The notes under the pieces were generated by a model. The model saw only the letters and a list, made by a program, of their open reading frames with translations. It made no database searches and was not told the origin of the DNA. 64,000 bases of DNA, from positions 372,001-436,000 of the forward strand of contig JAQGEQ010000023.1 in the NCBI GenBank assembly GCA_034620365.1, in the 5' to 3' direction. This document shows, one piece after another, positions 12,801-25,600 of this stretch. Position 1 is the first letter of the stretch, and each line of letters opens with the position of its first letter. The position numbers were made by a program, and so were the translations under genes. This DNA is from Pegea sp. RAD2-039. Lineage: Eukaryota; Chordata; Thaliacea; Salpida; Salpidae.

Positions 12801-15800
12801 CAACATTTTATGGATAGTAGTAAGCTCAGTGATGCGAGACGAGACAGATGTGTGTCTAGCCCAGATAGAGTGCCCGGAAAATTGTGAATGTGAAGGCTCT
12901 AAAGTGACTTGTAGCGGATTAACTCAAATACCAACAGACCTACCAATCACAATATCAGTATTGTAAGTATCTTTAACGTTCGTCAATCGAATCTTATAAT
13001 TAGCTTATTTTAACTACAGAATTTTACGCCTTAACAACATTGAAGTGATTTCGAATAATAGAGCTTTTCAAAAGTACGCCTCTTTGAAAAAGATTGATCT
13101 TTCAAACAATCAAATTTCAAAGATTGAAGACGGGGCATTTCAGGGAGCAGTTAGTCTGACTGAGTTGTAAGTTTAAATCGATTATATAAAGAAACACAAA
13201 TTTGTAAAATTATTTATTTTAAATTTAACTGTCAAATATTTGAAAAGTTATTTGAGCAACTTTTCTATTTTCTTGGATATTTTGATGCAATTCTTGGATT
13301 AAATCCGAATATAAGTTACTAATATTACAACAGAAGCTAATTCTCAGTAAAATTCTTTATCACCACTTTCTGACCAAGAGCTGGTTTGATTAGAGTGTTG
13401 ATGACAGATTTATTTTCAGGCGGCTGAATGATAACAGACTGAATGATATTCGAGGACAGATGTTTACTGGATTAAGCAATCTGCAAAATTTGTGAGTAAT
13501 CATCATTTGTAGTTTGGTATCAATTGTGTCGAGTTGTTTTCAGGACGATACTTTTTTCGATAACAAAATCTGAAGTTGCTGTTTACATTCGGCTTGTATA
13601 ATCAAACTATTTGTTTTTTGCTTACACTTTAATAACTAATCTGAAAAATGTCCCAACAATTTATTTGATCAAATTTGTTAAGTTGTATAAAAGCAAATAA
13701 TACTTTGAATACTCGTCTAAAAGTACGGGAATGTAAACTAGCGACGCTGGTTTTAATCTTACGTAAAGATCAACAAACTTAATAAGAAAGTCTACTAGAT
13801 CCTATCGGCATCTTAACCTTTGAAAACTCGTTAGTTAAAATGTCTACAACAACTTTAATATGAATGCTTTTGACAGCGTTTACTCTAATAGTTTGTAAAA
13901 AGCTGTTTTAATACTTTTAATTTAAATACTTTTATAGACAAATTCGAAACAACCGATTAACTTGTCTCGGTAATCATTCATTTGTTGGGTTGAGAAACAT
14001 TCGTCATCTAGATGTGTTTTCAAATCATATTTCAAGTATTGATCAAGGAGCTTTTTCATCTCTTGTAAAACTGGAAACATTGTAAGACATTTTTTTGAAG
14101 TTTTTCATTTTAACATTTTAGGCGTCAAACTTTTTGAAGGTCTCTGTAACTTCTTTTTGAGTTATCACTTTAAAGTTATCACTTTTAAACAATTAGCAAT
14201 CAAGAAATTACGAAGCTTCGAGAAAAATTACCGCCTTAAAACTTCAATCTAAAAGTATTCTTTAACGAAGCTGACTACTAAAGTGATTTTTGACGGAGTA
14301 ATTAAATCTTTCTGACTACAACAAATTAAGAAAAAAAAAACTTCAGTGAAGAAGCTCTTTGTAGAACAGGATGTTTTAAGCATCGGAATCACTACTTAAT
14401 GTTTGCTAAAAATATTAAAATCTCATTAACTATATTCTTCTTATCATTGTAGTCTTCATGCTAAAAATGAGAATCTTATATTTTTGGCGCCGAAGTTTTA
14501 GAATAAAATTAGAATTTTAATTTGAACGTTTGTACATAATGAACGTTGTAAATTTTCAAGATAGCTAAAAGTAAATATTGAATGAGATTGTATTGAAAAA
14601 AGTATGAATGAAAGTTTATTTACACTTGCAGCTCATTGAATTTCAACTTCTTCTGAAAGTTGAGTAAATCTCGGACTTATAAAGTTCATTTCAACATCTC
14701 ACAAATATTTTTTAGACAACTTGATTTTAATTTACTAATTATCAACAGAAACTTGTTATCCAATCAACTTAACTGTAACTGTCGACTTCGGTGGCTACCT
14801 GTCTGGTTACAGCAGCAATCAGTTGCAGCAGGAAACCCTAGATGCTCTCATCCTTACATACAACGAAATATTCCGTTGACTGATATCAATCCAAATGATT
14901 TTCGATGTCCACCGTCAATGACATCGTCTCCTTCATGTACCCCAAAACGAAAATGTCCTTCTAAATGTTCTTGTGAAGGTAAGGACATCATGCCTTAGAT
15001 CAATGATACATTGTTATGGATTTAGGAAGCATTGTTCGCTGTTCACATTCTAACATTCAAACTATTTCAATTGATGATATACCAGATGACGTGACAGAGA
15101 TCTATCTAGACCGAAATAAAATTAAAGAGATCCCCTTAAAGATAAATAAATTTGAACGTCTTCAAAGGCTGTAAGTGATCTTTAAGCTTTGATTCTAATA
15201 TCAAATATTTCAAGTGAATCTTGTACATGTTTGAAAGATGTTTTATCATCTATCTGTGCAGCCATTAATGAATAATTCAAGGCTGTATTAGCTAGCTCAA
15301 CTGTCAAACGTAAATAGAAGCGATTTGTCACAATTAAAGTGGCTAATAAATAATGTTTATGTAGAAATGTAGTTTGCATTTGCATGACCGAAATGTTCTT
15401 TTTTGCAGTGATCTTAGCGAAAATTTTATAACTCGCTTAAACGCTGGTACTTTCAAAAACCTAACACAACTCACTGGATTAATTCTAGCTTACAATAAAA
15501 TCCAATGTATTGAATTACGCTCTTTTAGTGGACTTCATTCATTAGAGACTTTGTAAGCTATCTTTTAATTGACATTGATTAATGTGAATTGATTAATAAG
15601 CTATTTACTATAATATATCTTTTGGGTTTTTTTTACAAACCGTTTTTAGTAATAAATATGTTTCTACAATTTCAAATTCATCAATGAAGTTGGTTGTTCC
15701 AGGTCTTTACACTCAAATACTCTCTCGAGTATCCCTGAAGGATCTTTCACAGATCTCACATCTCTTAGAAGATTGTTAGTACTCATTTAGCTAATTAGAG

Positions 15801-18800
15801 ATTTCCGCAAACGATCTATTTGTATCATATTTTAAAGAGATCTTGGTGAAAATCCTTGGCATTGTGATTGCAATTTGAGATGGATGCTGGCATGGATGGA
15901 TAGACAATCTGTTGATCCCGGAATAGCTAGATGTTCAGGACCTAATCACATGACAGATAGATTGATCATTTCAAATCCAAGCTTTGAGTTTAGATGTAAT
16001 GGTATGAGCGCTTATTTAGAAACAGTAAACATCACCGCAAAATTTGATACTTTTGTAAACTTTAATTTAAACTTTTGAAGTTTGCTTTAAAACCCAATTA
16101 AATTAAGTGTAAGATATAAAACCACTGACGATTTGAAATTATACAAAACTTTTACAGGACCTTTAGATATAGATGTAGCAGCCAAGTGTAGTCCTTGTTT
16201 ATCATCTCCTTGTCAATATGATTCAAGTTGTTCAACTCACAACACAAATATTTATCAATGTGAATGTTTACCAGGTGATTAAAAAACACTTTTTACTTTA
16301 ATCATTAAGTTTTTCGATTTTGCAACCCTGTCAAGTAAAATAATTGTCGATAAAAGCGAACAAACCACATCAATTGATTTCAAACTTCATACTTTTATCT
16401 AAACTAAAATGATGAAGTAAAATTATTTAATGAGTTTAATTTGTAGGATTTAAAGGAAGAAATTGTGAGATACCAATTGATCCTTGCATCCTCAGACCAT
16501 GCTTGAACGGAGCTAGATGTCATGCTCGCAATGAACATCATTTTGAGTAAGATCTTTGAACTTTTATAAAAGCTCACCGATATAATTAGAATATTTTATC
16601 TACTTCTTCACCATCTAGCAAATCACCTTCACCAAATTCAACTAAGTGCTTATGAAAACGCTTTATACATCATAATGGTTACTGCTGTAGGCCATGAGCA
16701 AATAAATAGAACTTAACAACGCCACTTTTCATCAGTTCACTGAACCACTGTTTTAAGAAGTCAATTTTATGTGGTTTTGAATAACTATCAACTTTAGAAA
16801 ATACTTTTTACACTTCAAGTAATTAAAAACTGATGTTTGTACTTTTTAGATGTGCTTGTGCTCCGGGGTTTGAGGGGAAATTATGTGAGAAAAATATAGA
16901 TGATTGTAGATCTTCCCCTTGTTTAGGAGAACATCAAGTTTGCAAAGATGAAATCCAAAACTTTACTTGTCTATGTGCACCTGGATGGTTAACAGTTTTT
17001 TATATTTTCTAGAAAATTCTTTAATTATCTTTTTTTGTTGTTTTGTTATTAAATGTTCCAAGTTTAGAATACTAAGTTGTATTTTATCAATACAGTAATG
17101 AGTTAAGAACATAGAGTTAATTTTTGTTGTTAAGATCTAAAAATACAAAAAACTTCTTTATCTAAAAAAATAGCAGCTTTACATTGACTTGTTCATTGTC
17201 TTAGATTGAATGTAATTAAATAATTACTCTTCAATTTTAAGATTAAATAATTTGGCCTTAAAAACAGGGGAGGGCAAAATTGTGATGAAAAGCTACTCGA
17301 CAAATGTGCTGTTGACAGCCCTTGCCTTAATAATGGTCAATGTACAAATTTGTTTGATACTGAAGAGCCAGCATACAGGTTGGACCACTCTTTTAGAGTT
17401 TGTGCAATTAGTAATCTTATCTATTTTCAATTATAGATGTAGCTGTACAAGTGAATATAGAGGTGTTAACTGTACTGAACGATTTGAACCCTGTCAAAAT
17501 CATAAATGTGAACATGGAGCTACTTGCCTAGAGGATTTTTCCTCTGTGTTTGGCTACCACTGTATATGTCCAGTAGATTACACGTAAGTACAATCAGAGT
17601 GAAAGTCAAAGTTTCATATTAGTTGATACAATTCTATTACCTAATTGTTGATGTTGAAATACAATACTTTTTGGTTTGTGTAATTTAGCTTTATTGGCAT
17701 TTATGAATAAGTAAATGATGTTATCTGTGTTGTGAATAAACATATCATGAACATTGAAACTTGCTCAAGGAGTTTATCTTTACCTTTGTAAGTCTTCTCG
17801 ACTCCTTTGTTTTGGTTGCATAAATTATAAGTAAATGCTTCAGTACTTTTAAGTTTCTTTCGATAAAAAAGGTTCTAAAAATTTATCGATAGAAGAATTT
17901 GGTAACAATTTAAACTTATTTTAAGATAAATTTTTTGCTTGCTTGGAAAAAAGCTTTTAAATAAAAATACAGCTGACAATTGTTCAAATGATCGACTAAT
18001 TGAAACAGTAACTCAGTTTATTCTGTCGTAAGCTTTCGAAAGTGTTTTATTTGTCAAGTTTCTATTTTCATTAAAACTTATATGAAAGCTCTTACATTTA
18101 ATCTTTGAATTTTTAATGAAAAATAATTCTGATATTTTGATCAGATATTGACTAGATTAGATTTTAATTTATCTTACTACTATTCGTGTTAAAAAATTGT
18201 TTAATATAAAGCTTCTTCACATACTTTCTGTTTTATATCAAGCAATAAGTAATCATCAGCATTCAGAACTGACAGTACTATAACGATAACTTCAAATAGA
18301 TATTGAGATGTAATAACAAGTTTTCATACATCATATTTAAAACGGTGAACAGTTTAATTTCGACATAACATATTTTGACGTATAGTTGTAATCCAAAACA
18401 AGTATTTGAAAGAGCCTCAGGCTTTAGTAAAATTCAAATAAAATACAATGACAAAAAATATATTTTTATACAACTATTAATCACAGTTGTAACATTAAAA
18501 GCTCGTTTATACTGACACAATTTGGTTTTTTTCTTTGATATGATTTGATATTAAGAAAAAGCTTATTCATGTTCTTTTCAAACAATGTGTACTTGTATCT
18601 ATAAGTATCAGATTAGTAAACAAATTTTCTATTTTTAAATATATCTTGTTCATAAATATATTAATATCTTCATTAAAACTGAATCAAAACGTAGAGGTGA
18701 TTGACTTTAATTACGAAGACAAGCGCTAAAATGAAATTATTTAAATAAACAATGGGTTTTAATAAATCTACTCAAAATTCTTTTGTTATGCTAACCACAC

Positions 18801-21800
18801 AATGATAAATCAATAAAACAAAACCTTGTTCTTACAGGGGCCAGTATTGTACTTTCTTCCAAGACACTAAGATCAATGTACTTCAAGATGATCCTTGTTA
18901 TAATAATGATTGTCAAAACGGAGGTTCATGTCAATCAAGTAGAGGAAACATTTCTGGATATCAATGTCGTTGTTTGCCTGGATATTCTGGTCATCATTGT
19001 ACTCAAGTAAGTTTTAGGAAGCTTAAATCTAAAACTACAGAATTAAATCACTTTTATTATCTTTAATCTGATTGCTTTGTCTGAATCTTTTTGTTTTAGT
19101 TGACAAGTTTACAATTTATTCAAAACGGGAGCTTTGTTGTATTGTCGCCGATAGAGCTACAAAACGGAGAAGTTTCATTCACGCTCCGAATGTCTACATT
19201 ACAGGTTAGTAACATAATGAAGATTCTCACGACTCTACATTTGCTTGTTGAACATGCTTCATTGACTCTTAAGATCAAACTAGGATGATTTTACGTAAAC
19301 TATGAAGGTATTTGATGCAAACTTCCAGGTGCTTAATCATGGCTTGGTAATTTGATATTTACCAGGAATGGTTGCAGCTGGTTGAGTAAAATTAAAACTG
19401 AAATTTGTTAATTATTAATTCGAACAGCTGATTAAACACCAACGATGTAATGTGTTTAATGGAATCACATAATCGTTTAAATTAAAATACTTTAGTCATG
19501 AATTAGATAAATTTATAGGATTTGTAACTTATACGATTTAATATCAATTAATTGTTTGATTTTAATCTTTGAAATTACTAAACTTCGTTTATCGACACAT
19601 TTGCTGGTGATAGGAAAAAGGGATTTTTCTTTTTATGAGTCTGGAAACCATCATTGTGGCAGCAGAGTTTTTCTCTGGACATGTGAAAGTGATGTTGGTT
19701 AGATCAGAAGATGAAATGAAAAGCGTTTATAGTCCTGTACCTATAAATGATGACCAGCCACATAAAGTAATTAAATAAAACTTCAAATTCCTAATTACCA
19801 CCAATACTAATTCAGATTCACATTCGAGTTAATGTGACTTCAATTTCTTTTTCATTGGATGATGATCGAATGATTACTGTTCGTCTGCATGGCCCACCAC
19901 CAAATGGAGAGTTATCTTTTTCATCAAAGATTCATTTAGGTGGAATCAGTCAAGATATGCTTGATGACAGCAGCCGTTATTGGTTCTACAGCAACTTTAC
20001 AAGTTTTAAAGGTGAGTTCTATCTTCATCTACAAACTATTTTGAATAAATAAATCATTATCATCGTATGAATCAATTATTAACTTTCTGTTTCAGTCTTA
20101 CTTTAGTATTATGCTAATATATTGACTCAAAACGTCAGTAAATGAACTTCAACCTTTGTAGGGTTCTTCAAAGTTATCAATGATTGAGTTGTGGTAGTGA
20201 AGCTTATAAGTTCACTTCCATATCTCATATTTACTCTGTAAACTTGTACAATAACAAACGACCAATAATGATTAAAAAGGCAAGTGAAAAAATTTAGGTA
20301 TCTAAGCTCTCAATCACACTTAACGGCAAAAGTAGTTCAATTGATAAAAAGTTTTCTAGAAAAGTAGAAAAAAAAACGTTTTTTGAAAACCTTTTTGTGA
20401 AAGAATTTTCATGAGAAAAGCAAACATTTAGTACACGCTTTTAAAATGACATCTTAATAAGTCTTATATTTACTTTGATCACAGACAAGAATAAGGTCCA
20501 AGTAAGTCGCAAGTAAAAGTTGTTTTGATTTAGGTGGTTTAGTAAAGTCATAGTAAGATAAGCATAAAATGGTTTTATATTTCTTATTTATTTCTATTTT
20601 CTTTTCAATTTCAGTTTCTTCTGACTCATGAAGTTTTGAGACTTTTCTAAGACTTTACTGTAAAGGTTTTACTGGATTCTTTTAAATTTTTACTTTTCTT
20701 ACGACTTCAAAATAACAAAAACCTTTTCCAAAATACACAACATTGACCGAAGCATTCAACTTGGTTTAAATACTTAAGCTATTAAAATGTAGTTGAAAAT
20801 AGACTTTTATAGCCTCATAAAATTCATTGCTAATTCAAACTGTTTAAGTAATTTTGCTGAGCTTTAAAACATTTCATTTTATGCCAACGATGCTAAAAGT
20901 GATTCGATAAATGCTTAATAAAACTCGTAGTAGTAACAAGATAATATTTGCTGAGTAATAAGTTTATTGAAGCTTTGAAAATACTTTCTACAAACACCAT
21001 TTGTTTGCCGATAAACAAATCGGCCAATTAATGCCAAAGTGATATAAAAAGTTTGTCTATCTCCAGGTTGCCTCCTTGGACTGCAGATAAATAATGAGAT
21101 TTACGATTTTCAATCAATTTCCAGTCTGCAAGGAAACACAGCAAGCATCTCTACAGGATGTGGAGTAGATGTAGTTGAGAGATCATGTAGCTTAGAGTGT
21201 CGACATGGAGTTTGTAGAAATTTAGCGAATGAAAAGATGGTATGTGAATGCGATGGAGGATTTACAGGTATAAAGACGATGAAGTGATATTTACATGATG
21301 TTGATGGAATACTGCTTCAGGTAAATTATGTGGCATCCGCATCATGTCTTCGATGAAGTTATGTCCGAACTCAAGAGCTTACTATTGCGTCCATGGAAGA
21401 TGTGTGGCTGGAAGCGGTCAGAACACTGCAGAAGCCTTTTGTCAGTGTGACGCAGGTCTCGTCTAATCTTCAATCTCAACTTTGAACCCAACTGTCCACT
21501 ATCTGTAGGTTACATAGGCGAAAGATGTGAAAAACCCGAGCAATGTACCAACATTGACTGCGGTCCAGGCAAATGTGTACAAGGACAAAATGGCTTTAAA
21601 TGTTTATGTCCGAGGCGTTTCATTGGTTTACATTGTCAATCAAGTATGTTCGATTTTTATATTTTATTTTTACAGTCCCTTAATTAAGAATAAAAAAATG
21701 ATGAAATATTTAGAATAAATATAAACCGGAAAGGTGCTGAAATTTGAAAGATTTTGATTAAATAAGTTTCGACAGAATTTCAATTAGTTGTTAATCGTTT

Positions 21801-22283
21801 ACAACTTCAACTGAAAGTTCGAGAAAAGTTTTAATTTAGAAATTCGTTAAAATCAAATTTTTAATTTCCAAAATTAATGTTGAAAGTTTGATATTTTTCA
21901 ACAAATTTTGTAATCGATTATCTTCTTCAAATGCTTCTACAGGAAGATGCCGTGGAAGAAAAATCCGTAAACATCTTCAGATAGATCTTCCACAGTCTGA
22001 AACTCTTCAAAAATCTTCAAACTCAACAGACAGCTGTCATAGTGTAAAACCCTTCACTACAGTTGTATGCAGCGGGCGTTGTGCTGCGAACCGATTCACA
22101 CGTCGTTATGGTAACCAAAGTAGCGCATCACGTACATCTACTTCGCGACGCACACTTTGTTGTCAACCGTTCCGCATATTAAAAAAGAAGATTCGATTCC
22201 AATGTAGCAACGGCGAAATTACAACTCGAGTTATTAAGAAAGTTAGAAAATGTGTTTGCAACGCTAGATGTCAACCGAAGTGA
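818..22283 (+). CDS. slit: Slit guidance ligand, copy A (complete, 34 exons)
   Basis: Secreted extracellular-matrix ligand of Robo receptors; the family acts in axon repulsion and cell migration. Splicing at consensus GT-AG sites with matching phases gives 1534 residues plus TGA, close to the usual length of about 1500. Domain order: signal peptide (1-22), D1 (to ~207), D2 (208-432), D3 (433-~660), D4 (to 852), EGF1-6 (853-1113), laminin G (1114-~1300), EGF7-9 (to 1421), cystine knot (1422-1534). LRRs sit on 72-bp phase-2 exons or multiples of them, the typical Slit arrangement. The ATG was chosen because it opens a hydrophobic leader directly followed by the LRRNT cysteines. Introns range from 47 bp to 4.3 kb. 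The neighbour is a second slit gene facing it. D1 shows only four LRRs. Seen: all exons and domains. Known: Slit/Robo function. Inferred: exact splice sites, without transcript support. Confidence 0.95.
2524..2687. promoter_or_regulatory. two identical CACGTG E-box 12-mers
   Basis: AACCACGTGACT occurs at 2524-2535 and again at 2676-2687, 152 bp apart, within intron 3 of slit-A. The CACGTG core is bound by bHLH factors of the Myc/USF/Clock/HIF group. A 12-base exact repetition in such A+T-rich sequence suggests a functional element, but binding is only inferred. Confidence 0.35.
5715..5783. promoter_or_regulatory. paired palindromes ATGACGTCAT and GTCACGTGAC
   Basis: A perfect 10-bp CRE/ATF-type palindrome at 5715-5724 is followed 49 bp later by a perfect 10-bp E-box palindrome at 5774-5783, about 370 bp upstream of slit-A exon 4. 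Both contain CpG in CpG-poor sequence. A candidate intronic enhancer for bZIP and bHLH factors; function is inferred. Confidence 0.35.
10421..12744 (+). other. slit: slit-A exons 6-12: D2, the Robo-binding LRR domain
   Basis: Exons 10421-10562 (LRRNT, CHSYSCPLRCNC), then five 72-bp LRR exons 10697-10768, 11071-11142, 11304-11375, 11540-11611 and 12188-12259, then the LRRCT 12572-12744 ([16 protein letters not shown]). Five LRRs is the normal number for D2. In the family the concave face of D2 contacts the first Ig domain of Robo. Every junction is phase 2 inside a conserved Leu codon, except the cap junctions, which are phase 1. The 10421 acceptor was preferred over an AG at 10393-10394 because only 10421 keeps the phase. 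Confidence 0.94.
12821..14978 (+). other. slit: slit-A exons 13-17: D3 LRR domain
   Basis: Exons 12821-12962 ([21 protein letters not shown]), 13020-13166 (two LRRs), 13420-13491 (one), 13938-14081 (two) and 14749-14978 ([20 protein letters not shown], plus the first cysteines of the D4 cap, CPSKCSCEG). Five LRRs, as usual for D3. The first exon has three in-phase acceptors (exon starts 12818, 12821, 12830); 12821 gives 142 bp, the same as the slit-B counterpart, and was chosen for that reason. The 14749-14978 exon is almost identical to its slit-B counterpart, unlike all other exons. Confidence 0.92.
14731..14983 (+). repeat. homogenised tract, slit-A copy
   Basis: 253 bp: 18 bp of intron, the 230-bp exon 17 and 5 bp of the next intron. 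It matches the inverted slit-B copy with two differences, at 14914 (G, synonymous Pro) and 14921 (A, Thr versus Ala). Outside these ends the introns do not align and the adjacent exons show normal paralogue divergence. Confidence 0.93.
14749..16001 (+). other. slit: slit-A exons 17-21: D4 LRR domain
   Basis: D4 starts inside exon 17 and continues in 15026-15170 (rest of cap plus one LRR, IYLDRNKIKEIP), 15409-15552 (two LRRs), 15703-15774 (one [19 protein letters not shown]) and 15838-16001 ([21 protein letters not shown]). Four LRRs is normal. In the family D4 contributes to dimerisation and heparan-sulphate binding. The intron 14979-15025 is only 47 bp, the shortest in the gene. All junction phases agree with the LRR pattern. 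Confidence 0.93.
16158..19006 (+). other. slit: slit-A exons 22-27: EGF modules 1-6
   Basis: Exons 16158-16274, 16447-16546, 16850-16987, 17268-17378, 17437-17583 and 18838-19006. EGF3 is of the calcium-binding type: it begins NIDDC and carries the Asp/Asn-hydroxylation pattern C-x-D-x4-F-x-C-x-C (CKDEIQNFTCLC). The block ends at a phase-0 junction before the laminin-G domain. In vertebrate and fly Slit the processing site that separates Slit-N from Slit-C lies around EGF5/EGF6. I see no clear protease consensus here and do not assign one. Confidence 0.92.
19100..21267 (+). other. slit: slit-A exons 28-31: laminin-G domain
   Basis: Exons 19100-19204 (FIQNGSFVVL), 19614-19766 (EKGIFLFM; VAAEFFSGHVKVML; PVPINDDQPHK), 19816-20011 (HIRVNVTSISFSLDD) and 21067-21267 (GCLLGLQINNE, then into EGF7). 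The first two internal junctions are phase 0 and the third is phase 1. The pattern matches the ALPS/LamG module of Slit. The 19614 acceptor is a weak TAG with little pyrimidine in front, but the frame and the slit-B counterpart support it. Confidence 0.9.
21067..21643 (+). other. slit: slit-A exons 31-33: EGF modules 7-9
   Basis: Exons 21067-21267 (EGF7: CSLECRHGVC), 21321-21455 (EGF8: YYCVHGRCVAGSG) and 21509-21643 (EGF9: CTNIDCGPGKC), separated by two 53-bp introns. The donor after 21455 is GTCTCG, a poor match to consensus, but reading on would meet a stop within three codons, and the next exon restores frame and pattern. The slit-B counterpart also has an atypical donor here (GTTACC). Confidence 0.9.
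21943..22283 (+). other. slit: slit-A exon 34: C-terminal cystine knot
   Basis: Final exon, 341 bp, coding for the CTCK domain: CSGRCAANR, then CC, then FQCSNGEITT and a C-x-C-x3-C end (KCVCNARC) before QPK and TGA. Compared with slit-B, the loop between the CSGRC and CC motifs is long and rich in Arg/Ser/Thr, and the linker in front of the first knot cysteine is also longer. The knot is a dimerisation/matrix module in this family. Confidence 0.93.
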
Positions 22284-22535
22284 AAATCGGAATTCAAATA
22301 TTTGTGCCAAATTCTTTACAGTGTCTAAATCTTCCAGCAGAGATTGACTTCCAGATCTGAAGTTTGATGATCTTTTACTGAAATTACAAATTTTATTATG
22401 TGCCTTTTGTTGTAACTTTTTTGTTCGTTTTACTTCGTTTTCAATCACCAATATTACATGGTTCTGAATTTTTATATCTTAATCACTACGTCTGATGAAA
22501 TGGACAGATTTGTGTTTATTAACAAAAACTCAATT

Positions 22536-22678
22536 AATAAAAACCAACTTATCAACTCCCAGTGTTATAGATACAAGATCATTTTCAGATTTAGTTGATG
22601 CAAGTTGGATTTTGAGACACTTTAGACTTGTAAACTATTTCTAATGGATCAAAAATTCATAATCTTTTAATAAATAAA
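22536..22678 (+). terminator. poly(A) signals of slit-A
   Basis: AATAAA hexamers at 22536-22541, 22669-22674 and 22673-22678 lie 250-400 bp after the stop codon. Any of them could end the transcript. With such A+T-rich sequence, single hexamers occur often by chance, so only the position supports them. Confidence 0.4.
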
Positions 22679-22679
22679 A

Positions 22680-25600
22680 TCTTTTGTTAAAAGTCTTGAG
22701 CATCAACTAAATAATTAACAAAAAACTTTTAGGATTTAATCCCTATCAGTTGATAAATCAATCTTCTTTAAAATAAGATCTATCACTTGTATTATATATG
22801 AAAGTAGAAAGCTAATCACTCAAACAAAGAATTTGTTATTAATGAAAGCAATTGAAACTTTTAAACAAAGATTACTTTTAAATTTATACAAGTACATATT
22901 ACTAAAGATAAGATTAATATTTTTTAAAATACTTTGAATACTTTAAATTGTTTCTCTTTATACTAAAGCTAAAAGCTATTAATTACATACAATTAAATTA
23001 TAAGGATTAGTACAGCTTACTTTAAAGCTATCTGCACCTATTAACAAGCAGTTTTAATTGTTTAGCTTACCTATGATTTGTAAACTTTTATTAAGATGAA
23101 AAATTAATCATTATTTATATGAATATTTAACATATTTATATAATTATATCAATTTCAAATTTTCGAAAATTTAAAGCTCGTTTAATTGAACGTATAGATA
23201 AATAAATCTTAGTTTGCTGATAAATAAAGCTTGCAACATAAATAAAAGCTTTCATGCATAATAATTAATGTTGATAAGAAATTTATTAATTTTATAATTT
23301 AGATTAATTTTGATGTAAAATTTAGAAAAATAAATTTCTGTAAAATAAGTAAACTGAAGATACAGAATCAATCAATGCTTTTTATATGAATCAAATAGAA
23401 TTTTCTTACTACTACATCTATGAACCATCTTATGACTTGATGTTATTTTAATAGAGATCTTCTTAACTTTATTGTGAGTTGATAAAGTTATAGATTTTCT
23501 ATAAAAATTTAGTAACAAGTTTATTGTGATCTCAGTTTTCTACAAATTTCTATCTCCTTACAACAGAATTTTTATTCGTCGAAATTGTTGATACTTTTAC
23601 TTTCTAACGTTTGACGTTTGTTTATAAAAACTATTAGCTTGGCATAAAATATATCCAAAACCATCCAAGTTTAAATTAAACGAAACTTATTTGGTGATTA
23701 CTAGTTTGATCAACTAACTAATTATTTAACTTATTAACTAATAAGATTTCTATTTTTATTCAAATAGAATAAATCTGGCTATTTTTAGGATTTTGAAAAG
23801 AATCATAATTAGCTGCAAATAATAATTTTGTTGAAAAATTCAAACTTTTTATATCTTGAAATAAATCTATTCACAGAAAAGAATCTTTTTAACTTTCAAC
23901 CACGACTTGAAAAGATCCAAAGATGAAAGAAATGTTAAATCATGAAATATTTATCATGAATCGTAATTCACTTACAAAGCCTCGCTAGTTATCTTATATT
24001 AATTATTTCACTCAAAAGTTTTTCAATGACGATAAATGAAGTTAGTGTAAACATGAGCTGGTCCCCACCCTTAACGACTGTCTCAGTGACAAACAAATCA
24101 TGGGCGGTCTACACTTTTTGTCATTATGCTTGAACAAAGTCGTAGACAGTAATTTACAAGAAACAATGACTCATATTACTTAAATGCACTCAAGCATGAC
24201 GCACCTGCAATACTGCATGTAACAGTGTCACTAATAATTGATCAGAAACACAGTTTAGAGAGTTTGATTGTACCTGTGTCCATAGCTATAGTCCAACATG
24301 ACTCTTCAAAAGACCACCAATGTAAAAGCAAGTGAGTTTGCTCAGGTGTTTTCAATGTTATACAAGTAAACAGTTTTCAAAGTGTAGATAGAAGATTTTA
24401 ATCACATGATCTGATATACAATCAATATAATTATTAGCCAAGGAGAAAACTTATAAAGATAAATTGTAAATTGCTGATAATTATTTATTAAAAAGATGAA
24501 CTTTTTTGGAAAATATTTTATTTGATTTTAAATAAATGATATTATGATAAAAAAATATTTAAATTATTTGCAATCATTTTATAAAGTAACCAATTTTATA
24601 AATTGAGCAAAAAAAGTATCAAAATAAAGAATATTTTCTCATAAAAATTATAGTAAAAGTAAAAAAAAAGATTTTTACAATTTTCACAAATTTTCTTGAT
24701 AATTCAACCATCTTTTCCTTCTAATGTTCCTAAAAGCTCAAAAATTAAATTAATTTTCATTTTCTTCTAATATTCTTTTTTAGAAAGTAATTGCTAGCAA
24801 ATTTCAAAATTTAATAAAATCTTTGTTTAGAACTAAAACTATTTATGATTAATAGAGTCAGTAATGATTTTGAACAATTACTATAATCTTAGCATACAGT
24901 AGTTTGCTCATATCTAGCAGAAAAGTTTATTTAAAACCCTAGAATTTTAGTTATGATTACTAAAAGATTAAAAAAATCAAATGAAAAATAACATTTACAT
25001 TTAACTGTAGCTAAATTAAACTGTTTTTAACAAGTAAAAACTTTACCATCAAAATAGTTTCTTTGTCAAAGTCCTGTACAAGACATAAAAGTGATCTCAA
25101 TCACAAAACAAAAAGTTACTCTTATTAGTAATCTTTTTTATTCTAGTTTAGTATGTAAATATTGACAGGGTTAGGTGTTATATTGACGTTTTAATGGCTT
25201 GATTTTAAAGTTAAATTATAATTTTTAAATTGCTTATAGGCTGATGTTTTCAAAATTCATTTAAAAACAACCAAATGTAATTTTGAAATGGTTTTTGACC
25301 AGTGTAAAATTATTGCCAAGTTATTTAGAATCTTATAAAATAACTACCAACTATTTGAAACATATTTATTGTATTATGAGGAAAATAGAAGATATTTTGG
25401 TAAGTGTTAATAAATTACTAATTTTCTAACTCACTTGCAACAAATCTACCATTTTTTTGATGGTTGTAGTTAAAGTGGAAATAAGAATACTCGTAAATGA
25501 TAAGACTCACTCACTTTTTTCAAGGATTTTGTTGGATTTTTATTGACTTCAATCTTGTATTAAACGAAATCGACAAATTCAAATTCAAACTCAAATTTTA

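Noticed and set aside
19614-19766. Suspected frameshift in the slit-A laminin-G exon
   Set aside because: A recount of the T run shows one continuous frame from EKGIFLFM to DDQPHK; no frameshift.
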